Source of the DNA: Mesorhizobium sp.
Lineage (GTDB): Bacteria > Pseudomonadota > Alphaproteobacteria > Rhizobiales > Rhizobiaceae
Direction: 5' to 3'
NCBI GenBank assembly: GCA_004020545.1
Contig: SAQE01000004.1
Location: 124,001 to 188,000 of the forward strand
Length of the DNA: 64,000 nt
In this document: positions 26,234 through 34,470 of the stretch, in pieces
How the letters are laid out: every line of letters starts with the position of its first letter
Numbering within the stretch: position 1 is the first letter of the stretch
Position numbers and translations under genes: made by a program
Notes under the pieces: model-generated
Database searches by the model: none
Told to the model about the DNA's origin: nothing
What the model saw: the letters and a program-made list of their open reading frames with translations, nothing else

Positions 26234-27028
26234 TCAATCGCCGAACAGCGACGCCAGCCCATTGTTGATCATCTCGGTCCGTTCCGTCGGTTCGTTGCCG
26301 GACGGTCCGTGCAAGGTGAGCGGCGGCCGGATCGACAATTTTCCGCGCGCGCCGAGCACCGCCCTGACGACGATGCGGATCGCCGCGGCGTCCGGGCGGG
26401 GGTGGACGCAAAGCATCTCGGCATCGCCGAAGCGGCCTTCGACGGCATCGAGGACCGCGACAAGCTGCTCCGGCCGGGCGATCACCGCCAGCCCGCCGCG
26501 CGGCTTGACCACTGCGGCGGCACTCCTGATCCAGCGCTCGAACAGCCCGTCCTCGGTGACATGCGCCTCTCTGCGCAGTGCATCCGGCGTGGCGCGATCC
26601 TCGGTGGCGTTGAAAGGCGGGTTCATGATGACGAAGTTGAAGGAATTGTCGGCAAGCCCGGTCTCGGCCCGCGCCCGGCCGGTGAGCGTGACGTCGGCCG
26701 TCAGCACCGAGGCGCGATCGCCGAGATGCGCGTTGCCTGGATGCGCAAGCGTGGCGGCGGCAAACGCCGCCATCTCGGCGGAGCGCTCGACCAGCACAGC
26801 CCGCGCCTCAGGGCAGCGCGACAGCACGGCGAGCGCCGCGGCCCCGGCGCCGGCGCCGAAATCGGCGAGCCGGCCGGAAAAGGTGGACGGGACGGCCGCC
26901 GCCAGCATCATGGCGTCCATGCCGGCGCGATGGCCTTGCCTCGGCTGCACCAGCCAGAAGCGCCCGCGATGGAAGGCATCGACCGTGTGGGCCGGGGTGT
27001 TGGGGGCAAAAGCGGTTGAAGCTGCCAT
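26234..27028 (-). CDS. tRNA1(Val) N6-adenine methyltransferase-like protein (TrmN6/YfiC)
   Basis: 264 residues of a class I SAM methyltransferase: 'FWLVQPRQGHRAGMDAMML' and 'GRLADFGAGAGAAALAVL' (SAM motif I), then 'FNFVIMNPPFNATED', the NPPF motif of N6-adenine methylases. The combination matches TrmN6/YfiC, which methylates A37 of tRNA-Val. Its ATG overlaps the stop of the DUF2007 gene as TAATG. Confidence 0.85.
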   Translation of the reverse strand: MAASTAFAPNTPAHTVDAFHRGRFWLVQPRQGHRAGMDAMMLAAAVPSTFSGRLADFGAGAGAAALAVLSRCPEARAVLVERSAEMAAFAAATLAHPGNAHLGDRASVLTADVTLTGRARAETGLADNSFNFVIMNPPFNATEDRATPDALRREAHVTEDGLFERWIRSAAAVVKPRGGLAVIARPEQLVAVLDAVEGRFGDAEMLCVHPRPDAAAIRIVVRAVLGARGKLSIRPPLTLHGPSGNEPTERTEMINNGLASLFGD

Positions 27029-27252
27029 TATTTCCGGCGGATCTCGTTCTCGATGCCGGCATCCTTCAGGATGCGCCGCGCCGCATCGGCCTTGTCCGCA
27101 TCGACCATGACGCGCCTGGGCAGGATGCCGAGCGATCCGTCGAGCACGCTCATGTTCTGGTCGGCGACGAAACAGGCGATGCCGGCGTCGCGCATCAGCG
27201 ATTCGATGAAGGAAATGACGACGGCGTCATTGGTGCGGACAAGCTCAATCAT
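27028..27252 (-). CDS. DUF2007 domain protein
   Basis: 74 residues starting 'MIELVRTNDAVVISFIESLM', with 'GILPRRVMVDADKADAARRI' at the end: a GlnB-like putative signal transducing domain (DUF2007). The ATG at 27252 is preferred to a frame-open start at 27282. First gene of a two-gene unit with the methyltransferase; divergent from the polyprenyl synthase. Function unknown. Confidence 0.85.
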   Translation of the reverse strand: MIELVRTNDAVVISFIESLMRDAGIACFVADQNMSVLDGSLGILPRRVMVDADKADAARRILKDAGIENEIRRK

Positions 27253-27413
27253 GGAATGAAAATCGCAGGTTGCGGCGTTCATGTAAACGTTGAGGCAAAC
27301 CCGCGCCAGGCCTGCCGCGCCAATTCGCCTCTTGCCGTGCCCGGTTGTACCGACCTAGAGTCCTATCGGGATCAGGGTGTTGTCGTGCGCGCGTCAATGA
27401 GACGGGAGTGATC

Positions 27414-28430
27414 GTGGTGGGTGTCGTTCTGAATATCGAAGGCAAGCGGGAACCCGCTTCCATCAAGGATCTCATCGATCTGACGGCAGCCGACATGGGC
27501 CGCGTCAATGAACTGATCCTGTCGAAGGCCGGCTCCGATGTCGAGATGATCCCGGAGGTCGCCAATCACCTGATCTCTTCGGGAGGCAAGCGGCTGCGGC
27601 CGATGCTGACGCTCGCCGCCGCCCAGATGTTCGGCTATTCTGGCGATGGTCACGTCAAGCTCGCGACGTCGGTCGAGTTCATGCATACCGCGACGCTGCT
27701 CCATGACGATGTCGTCGACGAGAGCGCGCTTCGCCGCGGCAAAAAGACGGCGCGCATGATCTGGGGCAACCAGGCAAGCGTGCTGGTCGGCGACTTCCTG
27801 CTCGGCCAGGCTTTCCGCATGATGGTCGAGGTCGGTTCGCTGGAAGCTCTCGACATCCTGTCGAGCGCCGCCTCCATCATCGCCGAGGGCGAGGTGATGC
27901 AGCTTGCCGCCGCCAAGAATTTGGAGACCACCGAGGACGAGCATTTCGCCGTCATCAAGGCCAAGACCGCGGCCCTGTTCTCGGCTGCAGCCGAAGTCGG
28001 CCCGGTGATCGCCCAGGCTTCCCGCAACGACCGCGCGGCGCTGCGCTCCTACGGCATGAATCTCGGCCTTGCCTTTCAGCTCATCGACGATGCGCTCGAC
28101 TATGGCGGCTCCAGCAAGGATCTCGGCAAGAATGTCGGCGACGATTTCCGTGAGGGCAAGGTGACGCTGCCGGTGATCCTCGCCTACCGGCGCGGCACCA
28201 AGGCCGAGCGCACCTTCTGGAAACGCGCCATCGAGGACAACGTCGCCGACGATGCCGGGCTCGAAAAGGCGATCGGGCTGATGACCCGCCACAGCGCCAT
28301 CGCCGACACGATCGGCCGCGCGCGTCACTTCGGCGAGATCGCCCGCGACGCGCTGGCGCCGCTGGAGGCGACGCCGCAGAAATCGGCGCTGATCGACGTC
28401 ATCGATTTCTGCATCAGCCGCGTCAACTGA
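27414..28430 (+). CDS. All-trans polyprenyl (octa/decaprenyl) diphosphate synthase
   Basis: About 338 residues of the trans-isoprenyl synthase fold: 'ISSGGKRLRPMLTLAAA', the first Asp-rich motif 'LLHDDVVDESALRRG' and the second 'FQLIDDALDYGGSS'. It makes the ubiquinone side chain from IPP; length of chain cannot be read, though rhizobia make Q10. GGGAG (27404-27408) lies before GTG codons at 27414 and 27417. The ubiA gene elsewhere in the window would use its product. Confidence 0.92.
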   Translation: MVGVVLNIEGKREPASIKDLIDLTAADMGRVNELILSKAGSDVEMIPEVANHLISSGGKRLRPMLTLAAAQMFGYSGDGHVKLATSVEFMHTATLLHDDVVDESALRRGKKTARMIWGNQASVLVGDFLLGQAFRMMVEVGSLEALDILSSAASIIAEGEVMQLAAAKNLETTEDEHFAVIKAKTAALFSAAAEVGPVIAQASRNDRAALRSYGMNLGLAFQLIDDALDYGGSSKDLGKNVGDDFREGKVTLPVILAYRRGTKAERTFWKRAIEDNVADDAGLEKAIGLMTRHSAIADTIGRARHFGEIARDALAPLEATPQKSALIDVIDFCISRVN

Positions 28431-28528
28431 GAACCTGTGGGGTTTTCGGTGCTTTGCCGAAGACCGCTGGAGCGGGGCGTGCCTGTGAATCCCGCTTTGG
28501 CCGTCTCGACAAACGGCGGCTCTGCAAA

Positions 28529-28538
28529 TTATCTATAA
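28529..28538. promoter_or_regulatory. BioR box upstream of bioR
   Basis: TTATCTATAA exactly matches the BioR consensus TTATMKATAA reported for alphaproteobacteria. It ends 3 bases before the regulator's ATG, implying strong autoregulation and perhaps a very short or absent leader. Confidence 0.8.
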
Positions 28539-28541
28539 AAT

Positions 28542-29207
28542 ATGGCCAACACAGACGATACGATCGCCGTCCGTATCAGCAAGGAACTGGCTGACCGCAT
28601 CATTTCTGGCGCGATCGAGCCGGGATCGCGGCTGCGCCAGGACCACGTCGCGGAGGAATTCGGCACCAGCCATGTCCCGGTGCGGGAGGCGTTCCGCCGC
28701 CTCGAGGCGCAGGGCCTGGCGATCAGCGAGCCGCGCCGCGGCGTGCGTGTTGCCGCTTTCGATCTCGGCGAGGTCAGGGAAGTGGCCGAGATGCGCGCGG
28801 CGCTTGAGGTGCTGGCGCTGCGCCACGCCGCGCCGCATCTGACGCCGGCGATTCTCGACCAGGCCGAGGAGGCGACCAAGGCTGGCGACAAATCCCGCGA
28901 CGTCCGCTCCTGGGAAGAGGCCAACCGCACCTTCCACCGGCTGATTTTGGCGCCCTGCAACATGCCGCGGCTTCTTTCGACCATCGACGATCTGCATGCC
29001 GCGAGCGCCCGCTTCCTGTTCGCGGCCTGGCGCTCCGAATGGGAAACCCGCACCGACCAAGATCACCGGGCGATTTTGAGCGCGCTCAGGCAAGGCAACA
29101 CGGAATCGGCCGCCGCCACGCTCGGCCGGCACGTGCAGTGGATCGGCCAGAAACCGGTCAAGACAGCCTCCGGCAGAACCCGCGACGCCTTCGCCATCGT
29201 CGGCTAG
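28542..29207 (+). CDS. bioR: GntR-family biotin regulator BioR
   Basis: 221 residues: GntR winged helix ('LADRIISGAIEPGSRLRQDHVAEEF', 'SHVPVREAFRRLEAQGL') followed by an FCD-type helical ligand domain ('VREVAEMRAALEVLAL', 'ANRTFHRLILAPCN'). Identification as BioR rests on two copies of its operator, one at its own start and one upstream of bioY, and on the adjacency to bioY. It represses biotin uptake/synthesis genes. No Shine-Dalgarno sequence precedes the ATG. Confidence 0.88.
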   Translation: MANTDDTIAVRISKELADRIISGAIEPGSRLRQDHVAEEFGTSHVPVREAFRRLEAQGLAISEPRRGVRVAAFDLGEVREVAEMRAALEVLALRHAAPHLTPAILDQAEEATKAGDKSRDVRSWEEANRTFHRLILAPCNMPRLLSTIDDLHAASARFLFAAWRSEWETRTDQDHRAILSALRQGNTESAAATLGRHVQWIGQKPVKTASGRTRDAFAIVG

Positions 29208-29392
29208 AGCATCAGACCAGACAGCGCAAACGGCAACGCTTCCGGCGCCCTATTTCTGCCAAATGTCGGCTTTGGGCATCCCAAAAAGCCTTGAATGGCC
29301 CGAGCCTCACCGCTCGTCGATCTGCGTTTTCGCGACGGAGTGCTTGCCATCTCCGCAAAAATATGGATTCGATAATAGATCGAATACATAAA

Positions 29393-29402
29393 TTATCTAT
29401 AA
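29393..29402. promoter_or_regulatory. BioR box upstream of bioY
   Basis: A second exact TTATCTATAA, 17 bases before the bioY start. It sits in an AT-rich segment (29360-29402) that likely holds the bioY promoter, so BioR binding would block transcription. Confidence 0.8.
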
Positions 29403-29419
29403 TTCCCAGGGACATCACC

Positions 29420-30019
29420 GTGACAAACATCGCCGTTTCGACCCGTAAGCCCTCCTTCAGCCCGCTCCGGCTGGACAGCCGTTCCGTCGCCTGGAAGACC
29501 GGCGCCGTTATTCTGGGCTCGTTGTTCCTGGCGCTGTCGTCCTATATCGAGGTGCCAATGGTGCCGGTTCCGGTGACCATGCAGACCTTCGCCGTGACGC
29601 TGGTCGGCGCGCTCTATGGCTGGCGGTTTGGCGCGCTCACCATCGCGGCCTGGCTTGTCGAGGGGGCAGTCGGCTTTCCGGTTCTGGCGGGCGGCGCCGC
29701 CGGCGTGCAGCATTTCATGGGCCCGACCGGCGGCTATCTCTTCTCGTTTCCGGTCGTCGGCGCGGTGGTCGGCTGGCTGGCCGAGCGCGGCTGGAACGGC
29801 AATCGGGTGATGTTCGCCTTTGCCGCCATGCTCATCGGCAATCTTCTGTGCCTGGTTCTCGGCACGGCCTGGCTAGCCGTCATGATCGGCGCCGAGAAGG
29901 CCATCACCTTCGGCTTCCTGCCCTTCATCGTTGGCGGCTTGCTGAAGTCGGCGCTGGGTGCCGCGACGCTGAAGCTCTTCTCCACCTATCGAGCCGAACC
30001 GCGCGACCCACGCGCGTAA
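29420..30019 (+). CDS. bioY: Biotin transporter BioY (S component)
   Basis: About 199 residues with six hydrophobic segments. 'SSYIEVPMVPVPVTMQTFAV' and 'GGYLFSFPVVGAVVGWLAERG' are the BioY signature regions. It is the substrate-binding component of an ECF-type biotin uptake system. GTG 29420 with CAGGGA upstream is chosen; the frame is open much further back but that part overlaps bioR. Confidence 0.93.
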   Translation: MTNIAVSTRKPSFSPLRLDSRSVAWKTGAVILGSLFLALSSYIEVPMVPVPVTMQTFAVTLVGALYGWRFGALTIAAWLVEGAVGFPVLAGGAAGVQHFMGPTGGYLFSFPVVGAVVGWLAERGWNGNRVMFAFAAMLIGNLLCLVLGTAWLAVMIGAEKAITFGFLPFIVGGLLKSALGAATLKLFSTYRAEPRDPRA

Positions 30020-30025
30020 GACGCT

Positions 30026-30442
30026 ATGACCGTCAGGCTGCGCGCCCATCATCTGCTCTGCCTGCTGACCTATGTCGGCAAGGGTTACTCGCCCGCCTTC
30101 ACCGCCAACTATGACAAGGTGGTGGGGCGGCTGGGCAAGGGCGAGGCGGTCCTGATCGTTTCCGGGCCGGACGACATCTGCGCCGCCATGATTGACGACC
30201 CGGAGCCGCATTGCCTGCGCGAGAGCGCCGCCGAACGCGACCGGCTCGCCGCGCGCGACGTCGGGGCTCTTCTCGGCCGGCCGATCGAGGCCGGCGAGCC
30301 GCTGGTGTTGGACGCCTCCAGCCTGGCACGGATGCGGGCGGCGTTTTCCTCCGGCCAGACGCGCCAGGCGTGCTCCGGCTGCGAATGGTCCGACCTGTGC
30401 GGCGCGGTTGCCGCCGGCGGATTTCACGATACGCGTCTCTAG
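30026..30442 (+). CDS. DUF1284 domain protein
   Basis: 138 residues: 'VRLRAHHLLCLLTYVGKGYS', 'DDICAAMIDDPEPHCL' and a C-terminal 'CSGCEWSDLC'. The conserved Cys and His residues suggest an Fe-S or zinc site. Starts 6 bases after bioY and is probably cotranscribed with it under BioR, suggesting a link to biotin metabolism that remains unproved. Confidence 0.82.
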   Translation: MTVRLRAHHLLCLLTYVGKGYSPAFTANYDKVVGRLGKGEAVLIVSGPDDICAAMIDDPEPHCLRESAAERDRLAARDVGALLGRPIEAGEPLVLDASSLARMRAAFSSGQTRQACSGCEWSDLCGAVAAGGFHDTRL

Positions 30443-30630
30443 GAGCCGATATTCCCGCTCCTGCTCCGGACTTCTTGGCCGCGCGGCATCGTTTTTTTAA
30501 GCCGGATGATCGCATTGTGATTCGCGCCGGATTGAAGCCCGACCCCAAAAAGGCCATGCTTTGTCTGGAAAAGATCGAGTCTGTGGGCGGTCCGCCAAGG
30601 GCGGGATCCCGTCTGGCTGAAAGGGATAAG

Positions 30631-32409
30631 ATGCTGCAAGGACGTGCGCGCTGGCTGACAAGGCTGGCATTTTTGACGGGTGTGGCGCTTTCGGTGCTGC
30701 CTGCCCATGCCAAGGAAAACGCCCAACCGATCCAGATCACGTCCTTCTCGGGCGCCTATCTTGCCGCCCACATCGCCGAAAGTGACAACGATCTCGACAA
30801 TGCCATCACCTATTACAAGCAGGCGCTGGCCTTCGCGCCCAATGACACGGAGCTGCAGCAGAGCCTGATGCTGTCGCTGGTCGCGCAGGGCCGCTTCGAG
30901 GAATCGCTGGTCTATGCCGACAAGCTCAAGCAAGTGCCCGAGGTCGAGCGCTTCTCGCGCCTGGCGCTTGCCGTCGATTCCTTCCACAAGAAGGACTACG
31001 CCAAGGCCCAGTACTGGCTGAAGCTGTCGCTCGAGTCCGATCTCGACCGGCTGCTCGTCGGTGTCATGGACGGCTGGGCCAAGGAAGGCGCGGGCAATGC
31101 CTCCGAAGCGATGGACTCCATAGATAAGCTCAAGGGGCCGGACTGGTTCGGCCTGTTCAAGTCGTTCCACCGCGCGCTGATCGCCGACGCCGCCGGTCTT
31201 TCCGACAAGGCCGATGAAATCTACGCCGCCACGCTGGCCGATACCGCCGCCGGCAGCTCCGCGCCCGAGACCTGGATGCGCAACGCGCAGGCCTATGCCT
31301 CCTTCCTCGCCCGCAAGGGCGACAAGGCAAAGGCGATCACGGTGCTGAACCAGGCCGAAGCCTTCGCGCCGGGCAAGCTCGAAATCACCACGCTGCGCGA
31401 CAGGATCAGCAAGGGCGACAAGATCGAGCCCTTGGTCGCCGGCCCGGCCGACGGCGCCTCTGAAATCCTGCTCGACCTTGCCACCGCGCTGAACCGTGGC
31501 GGCGGCGAGCCGTTCGTGCGGCTCTATCTGCAATACGCGCTGGCGCTGAAGCCGGACAGCGACGCCGCGCTCGTCCAGCTCGCCGCCGTCGCCGAGCAGT
31601 TGAAGGACGGCGAAGCGGCGATCGCGCTCTATCGCCGCATTCCGGGCTCCTCGCCGCTGAAGGAGCTTTCGGAACTGCAGCTTGGCCTGAACCTCGCCGA
31701 CATCGACCGCCATGACGAGGCGATCGCGCATCTGAAGGGCTATGTCGACGCGCATCCGACAGACATGCGCGGCTATCTCGCGCTCGGCGGTGTCTACTCC
31801 TCCAAGGAGGATTTCCGCTCGGCCGCCAATCTCTACGACAAGGCGGTCGAGGAGTTGAAGACGCCGACCGCCGCCAACTGGAACATCTTCTATCAGCGCG
31901 GCATCGCCTATGAGCGGCTGAAGGAATGGCCGAAGGCGGAGCCCAATTTCCGCAAGGCGCTGGAGCTGCAGCCCGACCAGCCTCAGGTTCTGAACTATCT
32001 CGGCTATTCCTGGGTCGACATGAACATGAACCTCAAGGAAGGCCTGGCGATGATCCAGAAGGCCGTGGATCTGCGGCCAAGCGACGGCTACATCGTCGAT
32101 TCGCTGGGCTGGGCCTATTACCGCCTTGGCCGCTTCGACGATGCCGTGCGCGAAATGGAGCGCGCCGTGTCGCTGAAGCCGGAAGACCCGGTCCTCAACG
32201 ATCACCTGGGCGACGCCTATTGGCGCGTCGGCCGCAAGCTGGAAGCGACTTTCCAGTGGACCCAGGCGCGCGACCTGAAGCCGGATCCGGACGTGCTCGC
32301 CACCCTGCAGCAGAAGCTGCTCAAGGGCCTGCCGCCGATCGAATCCAACACCGCGCAGGAGACCCAGAAGGTCAAGCCGGTCCCGGTGCTGCCGGCGCCG
32401 AAAGGCTGA
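30631..32409 (+). CDS. Large tetratricopeptide-repeat protein, secreted
   Basis: About 592 residues. The N-terminus has a signal peptide ('WLTRLAFLTGVALSVLPAHA-KE'). Several TPR units follow, e.g. 'DLDNAITYYKQALAFAPNDTE' and 'KEGLAMIQKAVDLRPSDGY', densest in the C-terminal half. The ATG at 30631 is preferred because it puts the signal peptide at the start, with AAGGGATAAG upstream; the frame is open to 30211. Probably a periplasmic scaffold; no partner is indicated. Confidence 0.85.
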   Translation: MLQGRARWLTRLAFLTGVALSVLPAHAKENAQPIQITSFSGAYLAAHIAESDNDLDNAITYYKQALAFAPNDTELQQSLMLSLVAQGRFEESLVYADKLKQVPEVERFSRLALAVDSFHKKDYAKAQYWLKLSLESDLDRLLVGVMDGWAKEGAGNASEAMDSIDKLKGPDWFGLFKSFHRALIADAAGLSDKADEIYAATLADTAAGSSAPETWMRNAQAYASFLARKGDKAKAITVLNQAEAFAPGKLEITTLRDRISKGDKIEPLVAGPADGASEILLDLATALNRGGGEPFVRLYLQYALALKPDSDAALVQLAAVAEQLKDGEAAIALYRRIPGSSPLKELSELQLGLNLADIDRHDEAIAHLKGYVDAHPTDMRGYLALGGVYSSKEDFRSAANLYDKAVEELKTPTAANWNIFYQRGIAYERLKEWPKAEPNFRKALELQPDQPQVLNYLGYSWVDMNMNLKEGLAMIQKAVDLRPSDGYIVDSLGWAYYRLGRFDDAVREMERAVSLKPEDPVLNDHLGDAYWRVGRKLEATFQWTQARDLKPDPDVLATLQQKLLKGLPPIESNTAQETQKVKPVPVLPAPKG

Positions 32410-32430
32410 GGCCAGCGGTTTTACAGTTTG

Positions 32431-32459
32431 GCGGGGCCTTTCGGGGCCCCGCGGCTTTT
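32431..32459 (+). terminator. Stem-loop terminator shared by converging genes
   Basis: GCGGGGCC-TTTCGG-GGCCCCGC is a perfect 8-bp stem with a 6-base loop, followed by GGCTTTTC. It lies between the TPR gene and the converging acetyltransferase gene. Confidence 0.7.
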
Positions 32460-32920
32460 CAGAACAGCTTCCGGTAGACGACGAAGCCGGAGCGCTCGCC
32501 GATCTTGTCATAGAGCTGCATGGCGGCGTGGTTGGTCTCATGCGTCAGCCAGTAGACGCGGCCCGCTCCCGCTGCCTTGGCGCGCTCGTAGACGCCTTCG
32601 ATCAGCGCCCTGCCGAAGCCCCGGCCGCGCGCGGCCTGCGAGGTGAAAAGGTCCTGCAGATAGCAGTTCGGCGCGATCGCCGTGGTCGAACGGTGATAGA
32701 GATAGTGGACGAGGCCGAGAAGGTCGCCGTCGCGTTCCGCCACCAGCGCATGCACCGGCTCATAGGCATCGAAGAAGCGCGACCAGGTCATCTGCGTGAT
32801 CTCGCCGGCAAGCGCGGTTGCGCCCGAACGGCCGTAGAAGGCATTGTAGCCGTCCCAGAGCGGTAGCCACTGCTCGTAATCCTGCCGGGCGATGGGGCGG
32901 ACGGTGAGTTGACCTGGCAT
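32459..32920 (-). CDS. GNAT-family N-acetyltransferase
   Basis: 153 residues: 'LTVRPIARQDYEQWLPLWDGY', the acetyl-CoA loop in 'LFTSQAARGRGFGRALIEGV' (R/Q-x-x-G-x-G/A) and 'YWLTHETNHAAMQLYDKIG'. The ATG at 32920 is chosen over a longer frame to 33052. Substrate unknown. It is divergent from glyQ. Confidence 0.88.
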   Translation of the reverse strand: MPGQLTVRPIARQDYEQWLPLWDGYNAFYGRSGATALAGEITQMTWSRFFDAYEPVHALVAERDGDLLGLVHYLYHRSTTAIAPNCYLQDLFTSQAARGRGFGRALIEGVYERAKAAGAGRVYWLTHETNHAAMQLYDKIGERSGFVVYRKLF

Positions 32921-33059
32921 GGCGGAACCTTTGTCGTTGCGGCTCAGGCGAGCAAACGGCCGGCCTGAGCGGCCGGCAATGGGCCAGCCGCCGGCAAAGC
33001 GTTCAACTCTCCATGATGCGGCGCCCTGCCTTGACGCTCGCCGGCCCGGCAACTAGGGA

Positions 33060-34034
33060 ATGCCCAATCCCGCGCTTTCCGAGGCCGCCGTGACCATCGA
33101 CATTCCTGCCCATATGCATCCCAGCCGCTCCTTCCAGGGGCTGATCCTGACCCTGCACAACTACTGGGCCGACTATGGTTGCGTCATCCTGCAGCCCTAC
33201 GACATGGAAGTCGGCGCCGGCACCTTCCACCCGGCAACCACGTTGCGCGCGCTGGGCCCCCACCGCTGGAACGCCGCTTACGTGCAGCCGTCGCGCCGCC
33301 CGAAGGACGGCCGCTACGGCGAGAACCCGAACCGGCTGCAGCATTACTATCAGTATCAGGTGATCCTGAAGCCGAACCCACCGAACCTGCAGGAGCTCTA
33401 TCTCGGCTCGCTCGAGGCGATCGGCGTCGATCCGCTGCTACACGACATCCGCTTCGTTGAGGACGATTGGGAAAGTCCGACGCTCGGCGCCTGGGGCCTC
33501 GGCTGGGAGTGCTGGTGCGACGGCATGGAGGTGTCGCAGTTCACCTATTTCCAGCAGGTCTGCGGCATCGAATGCGCGCCGGTGGCGGGCGAGCTCACCT
33601 ATGGGCTGGAGCGGCTCGCCATGTATGTGCAGGGCGTCGACAATGTCTACGACTTGAACTTCAACGGCCGCGAGGGTGCCGAGAAGGTCACCTATGGCGA
33701 CGTCTTCCTGCAGGCCGAGCAGGAATATTCGCGCCACAATTTCGAATTCGCCAACACGGCGATGCTGCTTCGGCATTTCGAGGACGCCGAGGCCGAATGC
33801 AAGGCTCTGCTTGCCGCAGGCGCGCCCGCGTCGAACGACAATCTGGCGATGCACCGGATGGTCTTTCCGGCCTACGACCAGTGCATCAAGGCAAGCCATG
33901 TCTTCAACCTGCTCGACGCGCGCGGCGTGATTTCCGTCACCGAGCGGCAGAGCTACATCCTGCGTGTGCGCAACCTGGCGAAGGCTTGCGGGGAGGCGTT
34001 CCTGAAGACGCGGGCGGGTGGTCTGGCAGCTTAG
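33060..34034 (+). CDS. glyQ: Glycyl-tRNA synthetase alpha subunit
   Basis: 324 residues: '[21 protein letters not shown]', '[16 protein letters not shown]', '[20 protein letters not shown]' and '[20 protein letters not shown]' are hallmarks of the catalytic alpha chain of bacterial alpha2beta2 GlyRS. glyS follows 436 bases downstream. Confidence 0.97.
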   Translation: MPNPALSEAAVTIDIPAHMHPSRSFQGLILTLHNYWADYGCVILQPYDMEVGAGTFHPATTLRALGPHRWNAAYVQPSRRPKDGRYGENPNRLQHYYQYQVILKPNPPNLQELYLGSLEAIGVDPLLHDIRFVEDDWESPTLGAWGLGWECWCDGMEVSQFTYFQQVCGIECAPVAGELTYGLERLAMYVQGVDNVYDLNFNGREGAEKVTYGDVFLQAEQEYSRHNFEFANTAMLLRHFEDAEAECKALLAAGAPASNDNLAMHRMVFPAYDQCIKASHVFNLLDARGVISVTERQSYILRVRNLAKACGEAFLKTRAGGLAA

Positions 34035-34213
34035 CCCAATACGGTTTTTGCGATTTCGGAAGCGGTAGCGATCGGCAACACGCTTTGGCTGCTTACGCTG
34101 TCGATCGTGCGCAGTGCTTGTCTGACGCCCGGCATCGAGAACGTGCCATGCATCTGGGCGGCGAAGCAGGCGCTCAATGCCAGGATCTGCAGGGTTCTCG
34201 ATGCCGTTTTCAT
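34031..34213 (-). CDS. Possible small secreted protein between glyQ and glyS
   Basis: A 60-residue frame on the opposite strand with an N-terminal signal-peptide-like segment ('[20 protein letters not shown]') and a soluble C-terminus ending '[10 protein letters not shown]'. Its stop overlaps the glyQ stop by 4 bases tail to tail. Codons are GC3-rich as in real genes here, but no clear Shine-Dalgarno sequence precedes the ATG. Function unknown. Confidence 0.4.
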   Translation of the reverse strand: MKTASRTLQILALSACFAAQMHGTFSMPGVRQALRTIDSVSSQSVLPIATASEIAKTVLG

Positions 34214-34470
34214 GGTCGTTCAGCCAATAGTTCTCTGCCTGAGCGTAGGTCGCTTCAGCGCCGCGTTCGGTTCATGGGAATTTCTGCTCCTAGGACGGGC
34301 AGGCCCGCGCCGTCCCGACAAAGACCTGAAAATTTCCCAAATAGGTCGAACTGGCGATCTGCTGGCAGGGTGACAGCGGCGAGCCGAGTTGCTATTTCCC
34401 GCGCATTCACGACCCACCCCGGCGCTACGGGCCGACCCTTCCCATCAAGGGGAGGGTAAGGAGCTAACAA

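Noticed and set aside
25245-27110. 621-codon plus-strand frame over the S49 peptidase and methyltransferase genes
   Set aside because: Both minus-strand genes have family motifs; the plus frame has none and is very Arg/Ala-rich.
30439-32541. 700-codon minus-strand frame opposite the TPR gene
   Set aside because: Antisense shadow of a high-GC gene; the forward frame has a signal peptide and TPR repeats.
34107-34373. 88-codon plus-strand frame between glyQ and glyS
   Set aside because: No ribosome binding site, no domain pattern, and it overlaps the better minus-strand candidate.
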